Shown here in pieces: positions 63,946 through 64,000 of a stretch of 64,000 bases of DNA. This DNA is from Vibrio kanaloae (GTDB lineage Bacteria; Pseudomonadota; Gammaproteobacteria; Enterobacterales; Vibrionaceae). The notes under the pieces are model-generated. The model did no database searches and had not been told where the DNA came from. It was given only the letters and a program-made list of their open reading frames with translations. The stretch covers positions 620,001-684,000 of the forward strand of contig NZ_AP025497.1 in NCBI RefSeq assembly GCF_024347535.1, read 5' to 3'. The position numbers and the translations under genes were made by a program. Positions within the stretch are counted from its first letter, which is position 1. Each line of letters starts with the position of its first letter.

Positions 63946-64000
63946 ATGGAACAGACAGATATCACGTCACTCATCCCCATTGTGATTACTTTGGTGTTGT
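63946..64000 (+). CDS. Membrane protein, 5' end only (perhaps NhaC-type antiporter)
   Basis: The first 18 codons of a gene cut by the window end: MEQTDITSLIPIVITLVL, a short polar start leading into a hydrophobic helix. AAGG lies ten bases before the ATG. The start resembles Na+/H+ antiporter NhaC-family proteins of vibrios as I remember them, but 18 residues are too few for a firm call. Confidence 0.4.
   Translation, partial: MEQTDITSLIPIVITLVL

Overview
The window looks like a stretch of the main chromosome of a Vibrio, probably of the Splendidus or a related clade. This is a judgement from protein similarity and gene order recalled from memory; no database search was possible. Three blocks of core genes follow the order known from Escherichia coli: ftsH-folP-glmM-secG-tRNA-Leu-tRNA-fMet-rimP-nusA-infB-rbfA-truB-rpsO-pnp-nlpI; holD-rimI-prfC; and yjjV...deoC-deoA-deoB-deoD-ytjB-serB-radA. 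Vibrio-typical insertions sit among them: a PilZ gene between serB and radA, a second EF-G gene, a VF530 protein, a DUF5363 peptide and nupC placed before deoC.

Region 1 (1-14.9 kb) holds cell-envelope and information-processing genes: the FtsH protease (5' end missing), folate and peptidoglycan precursor enzymes, SecG, two tRNAs, the nusA-infB operon, ribosome maturation factors, S15, PNPase and the lipoprotein NlpI. Its regulatory RNA is well preserved. Three stem-loops, two of them terminator-like, lie between the initiator tRNA and rimP. A long RNase III-type stem lies in the pnp leader, and strong terminators separate the units.

Region 2 (14.9-25.1 kb) has a MarR regulator with a MATE efflux pump and two copies of a 19-bp operator, the ubiU-ubiV and ubiT genes of oxygen-independent ubiquinone synthesis around a PAS-GGDEF-EAL gene, and holD-rimI-prfC.

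Region 3 (25.1-44.3 kb) is the nucleoside uptake and deoxyribonucleoside salvage cluster (nupC, deoCABD). It has paired CRP-like sites before nupC and an ERIC-like repeat between deoC and deoA. After it come ytjB, serB, a two-PilZ-domain protein, radA, a second EF-G, a 13-copy heptamer repeat, VF530, a LysR/DUF1127 divergent pair and an acyl-CoA synthetase.

Region 4 (44.3-60.7 kb) is a complete Tad (Flp pilus) locus, visibly more AT-rich than the core and probably accessory. An AraC-type regulator is divergent from two tandem Flp pilins, a prepilin peptidase, an unusual winged-helix AAA+ ATPase, RcpC, the secretin RcpA, a small lipoprotein, TadG-TadE-TadF, TadZ, the ATPase TadA, TadB-TadC and TadD. 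Two genes at its 3' end, a GT-C type membrane protein and a GtrB/DPM1-type GT2, look like a polyprenyl-phosphate-sugar glycosylation module. This is the most interesting feature of the window.

Region 5 (60.7-64 kb) holds a chromate-type transporter with a divergent LysR regulator. A 1-kb stretch without an obvious large gene follows, with small ORFs and a terminator (possible small RNA). The first codons of a membrane protein close the window. No insertion sequence, prophage, integron or CRISPR array was seen.
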